Shown here in pieces: positions 58,472 to 60,995 of a DNA stretch of 60,995 bases. Position 1 is the stretch's first letter. Each line of letters starts with the position of its first letter. The notes under the pieces are model-generated. The model was not told the DNA's origin and did no database searches. It saw only the letters and a program-made list of their open reading frames with translations. Both the position numbers and the translations under genes were made by a program. The stretch is taken from the NCBI GenBank assembly GCA_022446985.1, contig JAKVBD010000024.1:1-60995 (forward strand), in the 5' to 3' direction. The DNA comes from Lentisphaerales bacterium. GTDB lineage: Bacteria > Verrucomicrobiota > Lentisphaeria > Lentisphaerales > Lentisphaeraceae.

Positions 58472-59851
58472 TTAATTAAATTTGATGTTGAATTTTTTGA
58501 TTAAGTCATAAAGAGCCTTACGGCTGAGTTTACTCTTTCTGGCGATGTTGCTAATGTTGCCTTTTTGTTCCAGATAGAGCTTTTGTAAGTAACTATTTGT
58601 GAAGTTATGTAGGACTTGTTCCTTAGCTTCTTTGTAGACTAAATTGATGTCCGCCAAATTGTTTAAGTTTGAGTCACTGCCAGGTTTGAGGTTCATTGGT
58701 AGATCTTGAAGCTCGATAGTGTCTCCAGATAAAATGAGCAGTCTTTCAACAACATTTTTAAGTTCTCGTATGTTACCGGGCCAGTTATAGCGCTCAAGCA
58801 CATTCATAACTTCTGGTGAGACTTTTTTAGAATCCATTGAATTTTTTTCAGCAGACTGAGTTATGAAATTGTGAACAAGTAAGGGAATGTCTTCCCGGCG
58901 CTCCCTTAAAGCTGGCACTTCAAGTGGAATGACACTCAAACGATAATAAAGGTCATCTCGAAATGTCCCTTTCTCAACTTCTTCCAAAGGGTTTCTTCGA
59001 GTTGCTGAGACGATTCGTATATCTAAATCAATCAATTCACTGCCACCAACCCGGCGAAATTTTCTTTCTTGCAGGACACGCAAGAGTTTAGCTTGAAGGT
59101 CATAGTCGAGTTCGGTTACTTCATCAATGAAAAGGGTTCCCCCCTGGGCTTGTTGCAGTAAGCCGTCTTTACGGTTGTCCGCTCCAGTAAAGGCGCCTTT
59201 TTCATAGCCGAACATTTCACTTTCAAATAATGTTCTGGGCAAGGCAACACAGTCAACCGCGACAAATGGTTTGTCATTCCTTGGACTGAGGTTGTGTACA
59301 GACCGGGCAATCATTTCCTTACCTGTGCCACTTTCCCCACATACCATGACATCTGTTTGTGACGAGGCAACTTTTTTGATGATGTCGAGTAATCTAGTAA
59401 GACCAAGGCTTTTACCTATGATTTGCGGGAATTTTTGATCTTGTAACTTTTCCTTGAGTTCAGCATTTTCACGAATGAGAGCATCGTTTTCAAGAGATTT
59501 TTTGATAGTATGACGAATGAAGTCAAGATTCAGAGGCTTTTGAATGTATTCGCTAGCGCCAAGTTTTATGGCGTCTATCGCAGATTCAATACTACCATAA
59601 CCAGTCATAATTACATAATTGACTGTAGTTGACTTTTCTCTGATTCTTGCCAGTACTTCTATGCCACTCATGCCGGGCATGGTCAGATCGCTAAATATTA
59701 AAAAAGGTTCGTGTTTATTAAATTCACTGAGGGCTAATTTAGGATCAAAAACAAGTAGGGGTTCTATGTTGAACTCTTTAACTATTTCACCTACGAGTCC
59801 TGCAACAGCCGGTTCGTCATCAATGACCATTATTTTTTTATTATCAAGCAT
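58472..59851 (-). CDS. NtrC-family sigma-54-dependent response regulator
   Basis: 459 residues. Receiver domain 1-120 with the phospho-acceptor D55 ('FLIFSDLTMPG') and acidic D11-D12 plus K105 ('IQKPL'). AAA+ domain: Walker A GESGTGKE (172-179), the sigma-54 contact loop GAFTGA (219-224), 'GGTLFIDEVTELD', 'RVLQERKFRRVGG'. C-terminal Fis-type HTH: 'GNISNIARKSKLSRKALYDL'. All parts needed to activate sigma-54 promoters are present. No histidine kinase gene is next to it, so the partner is elsewhere (orphan pair). Monocistronic. Confidence 0.95.
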   Translation of the reverse strand: MLDNKKIMVIDDEPAVAGLVGEIVKEFNIEPLLVFDPKLALSEFNKHEPFLIFSDLTMPGMSGIEVLARIREKSTTVNYVIMTGYGSIESAIDAIKLGASEYIQKPLNLDFIRHTIKKSLENDALIRENAELKEKLQDQKFPQIIGKSLGLTRLLDIIKKVASSQTDVMVCGESGTGKEMIARSVHNLSPRNDKPFVAVDCVALPRTLFESEMFGYEKGAFTGADNRKDGLLQQAQGGTLFIDEVTELDYDLQAKLLRVLQERKFRRVGGSELIDLDIRIVSATRRNPLEEVEKGTFRDDLYYRLSVIPLEVPALRERREDIPLLVHNFITQSAEKNSMDSKKVSPEVMNVLERYNWPGNIRELKNVVERLLILSGDTIELQDLPMNLKPGSDSNLNNLADINLVYKEAKEQVLHNFTNSYLQKLYLEQKGNISNIARKSKLSRKALYDLIKKFNIKFN

Positions 59852-59870
59852 GTATGTAACCTTTAGTTAA

Positions 59871-60058
59871 CGATAATTATATCATTTTTTAAATTGTAAA
59901 TAAAAGTTTACAAAAAGATGGATCCCATATCAAATAGCTTGATGTTGCTCTTCTAGAGATTTCTTCAAAAATTTCCTTTTTATGACACTTAGTCATATTT
60001 TTGCGCTTGTGTTTGCTGGTGTCACTGGGAGGGACACAAAAAACAGAGTTAGGAACAT
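59871..60058. other. Non-coding stretch upstream of the NtrC-type gene
   Basis: AT-rich, without open frames of note. It must hold the promoter of the response-regulator gene on the minus strand; I see no clear sigma-54 (GG-N10-GC) site. Confidence 0.4.
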
Positions 60059-60395
60059 ATGAAGTAAATTTTAGTATTTTCTCTTCTATTCACATCAGTA
60101 ATTTTTGCTGCATCAGAAAATCCTTCAGGGGGACTTCCCTCTATCAAAGAAATTTTGGTCTTTGTTCCAAGAACAGAATATTTTAGGGCAAAATGATTAC
60201 TCAAATAAAAGTGGCCGTTAAGTGCGTGCTTTGTTTCAAGAAGGTTAAAAAGTCGACATCGTTATTGTTCAGCCACATCGTTCTCGCTTTCCAAATGCTG
60301 TAGTTAAACTTGACTAAGGTAAAAATATTACTTATTTGGATCCATCAAAAGGTATCGTAAGTAAAGATCTAGAAGTTCAAGGACATTTTAAGTAA
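60059..60395 (+). pseudogene. Small secreted protein, pseudogene, unknown family
   Basis: ATG preceded by AGGAA; codon 3 is TAA, after which the frame gives a clear signal peptide, 'ILVFSLLFTSVIFAASE', and 'GGLPSIKEILVFVPRTEYF'. Two shifts later the other frames read 'VRALFQEG', 'VDIVIVQPHRSRFPNAVVKL' and 'GKNITYLDPSKGIVSKDLEV' up to TAA. Reassembled it is about 110 residues, secreted. Family not recognised. At least four lesions (codon-3 stop, two frameshifts, an in-frame TGA/TAA) show decay. Confidence 0.6.
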
Positions 60396-60443
60396 TGAAT
60401 CCCTTCTGGCGATCTAGATCAGCTTGGCGAACAGTATCGTTAA

Positions 60444-60995
60444 TTATTTAATCTGAAATTCAGGAAAAGCCCAGTAGGAGTGATCTGAGTTATTATCTCC
60501 AAGATCATCAGTTATGAGCTCGATCTGACGAGAATTTGTTGGTATTTTTACTTTAATTTCCAACTCATAGTTCTTCTTTTTGTAGCTAGAAAGAGGTCTG
60601 AGTTTAAAGGCTACTTTGCCGTCTATGACAACTTTGAAACCAACAGGTTTACTGTGAGGCGAACAGTCTACAGCAGTAAAATAAGTAGCATTTCTAGGTA
60701 TATCGTAACGTATTTGAGAGCTTGCGTGGGCAAAAATAAAATCTCGGCATGGCTCGTCTTTGACTATAGGTCTGTCGCCACTGTTAACTCGGATTTTATC
60801 CCAGCCGACTTTGGCTAGAGTTGGCTTCAGAGATGTTAATTTGGCCGCTTTCGTATCTGCATGGGGTAATTATTTGAGGCATGGATTGATTTTAGTAAAG
60901 TCTAGCTTTGCAGTAAGTATATAAATAATGGTGGAATATGATCTAAAAGATCGATACCCATATGCCTTTCTTTTAGCCGCTTGAATTTTAGTATT
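60444..60995 (-). pseudogene. C-terminal part of a secreted protein with an NPCBM-like carbohydrate-binding domain, interrupted
   Basis: Reading leftwards from the window end, 'YILTAKLDFTKINPCLK', one TAA at 60870-60872, then 'LPHADTKAAKLTSLKPTLAK', 'VGWDKIRVNSGDRPIVKDEP', 'RYDIPRNATYFTAVDCSP', 'VGFKVVIDGKVAFKLRPLSS' and 'RQIELITDDLGDNNSDHSYW' to the stop at 60444. The last part matches the NPCBM pattern (F-x-A-x-x-G/C..., V-x-V-D-G-K, L-x-L-x-x-x-D-x-G-x-x-x-x-D-H-x-x-W). The gene begins outside the window. If the internal TAA is real the protein is truncated before its binding module. Confidence 0.6.

Noticed and set aside
60001..60186. 61-residue plus-strand frame near the window end
   Set aside because: It reads the signal-peptide region of the pseudogene at 60059 in the wrong frame.
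1..60995. CRISPR arrays, tRNA or rRNA genes
   Set aside because: No regularly spaced repeats and no GGTTCGAATCC-type T-arm context found on reading both strands by eye; a computed scan was not possible.

Overview
The window looks like a chromosomal segment of a Gram-negative, marine-type bacterium of the PVC group, most like Lentisphaera/Lentisphaerota. This is inferred from gene content, not from a marker gene. The signs are a secreted FGly-type sulfatase plus a sulfatase remnant, an ECF sigma factor paired with a FecR-LamG protein, a lysine-rich histone H1-like protein, a bacterial alpha-2-macroglobulin, futalosine-route menaquinone genes, outer-membrane barrels, TonB-type motors, and a 'LLPALSAAR'-like membrane segment typical of pseudopilins in this group. 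No rRNA, tRNA or CRISPR was seen.

Layout. 1-5500 is a decayed zone: the 3' end of a group II intron, a TonB-dependent receptor pseudogene, an intact DEAD-box helicase, a BLUF photoreceptor pseudogene, a sulfatase N-terminal scrap, the histone-like gene and a secreted-protein pseudogene. 5564-14662 is mostly housekeeping: nspC, a Ser/Thr kinase, a four-gene run ending in sixA-trpD, a c'-like cytochrome, a GNAT enzyme and rnr. 14822-17015 is an IS91-type element, truncated at its recombinase end, abutting a beheaded amino-acid-binding protein gene. 17019-29561 holds a double-HTH LuxR regulator, a sulfatase, the alpha-2-macroglobulin operon, a PQQ-type propeller, a YbhN-like flippase, a lipoprotein, a Nudix hydrolase and an acyl-CoA synthetase.

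29669-40230 contains an outer-membrane barrel protein and a broken relative, a broken IS1380 transposase, a repeat lipoprotein with a DUF4380-like end, an rRNA methyltransferase, futalosine-pathway genes and NnrD/E. 40368-49500 contains two ExbB/ExbD modules, the second with a large TPR protein and an FHA protein, flanking an oppositely oriented ECF sigma/FecR-LamG pair. ftsH, then an HPr-NusG-like pair, follow. 53559-58367 is a translationally coupled operon of HTH-zinc-ribbon regulator, MoxR, DUF58 and transglutaminase. An orphan NtrC-type regulator and two decaying genes close the window.

The observation I rate highest is a shared cis element. Exact tandem 10-bp units of the form TGAAAGTATA overlap the apparent promoters of both the alpha-2-macroglobulin operon (24333-24366) and the HTH-MoxR-DUF58-transglutaminase operon (58397-58434), about 34 kb apart. 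The HTH-zinc-ribbon protein is the obvious candidate to bind them. That would make the two operons one regulon, tying a surface protease trap to a MoxR/transglutaminase envelope system.
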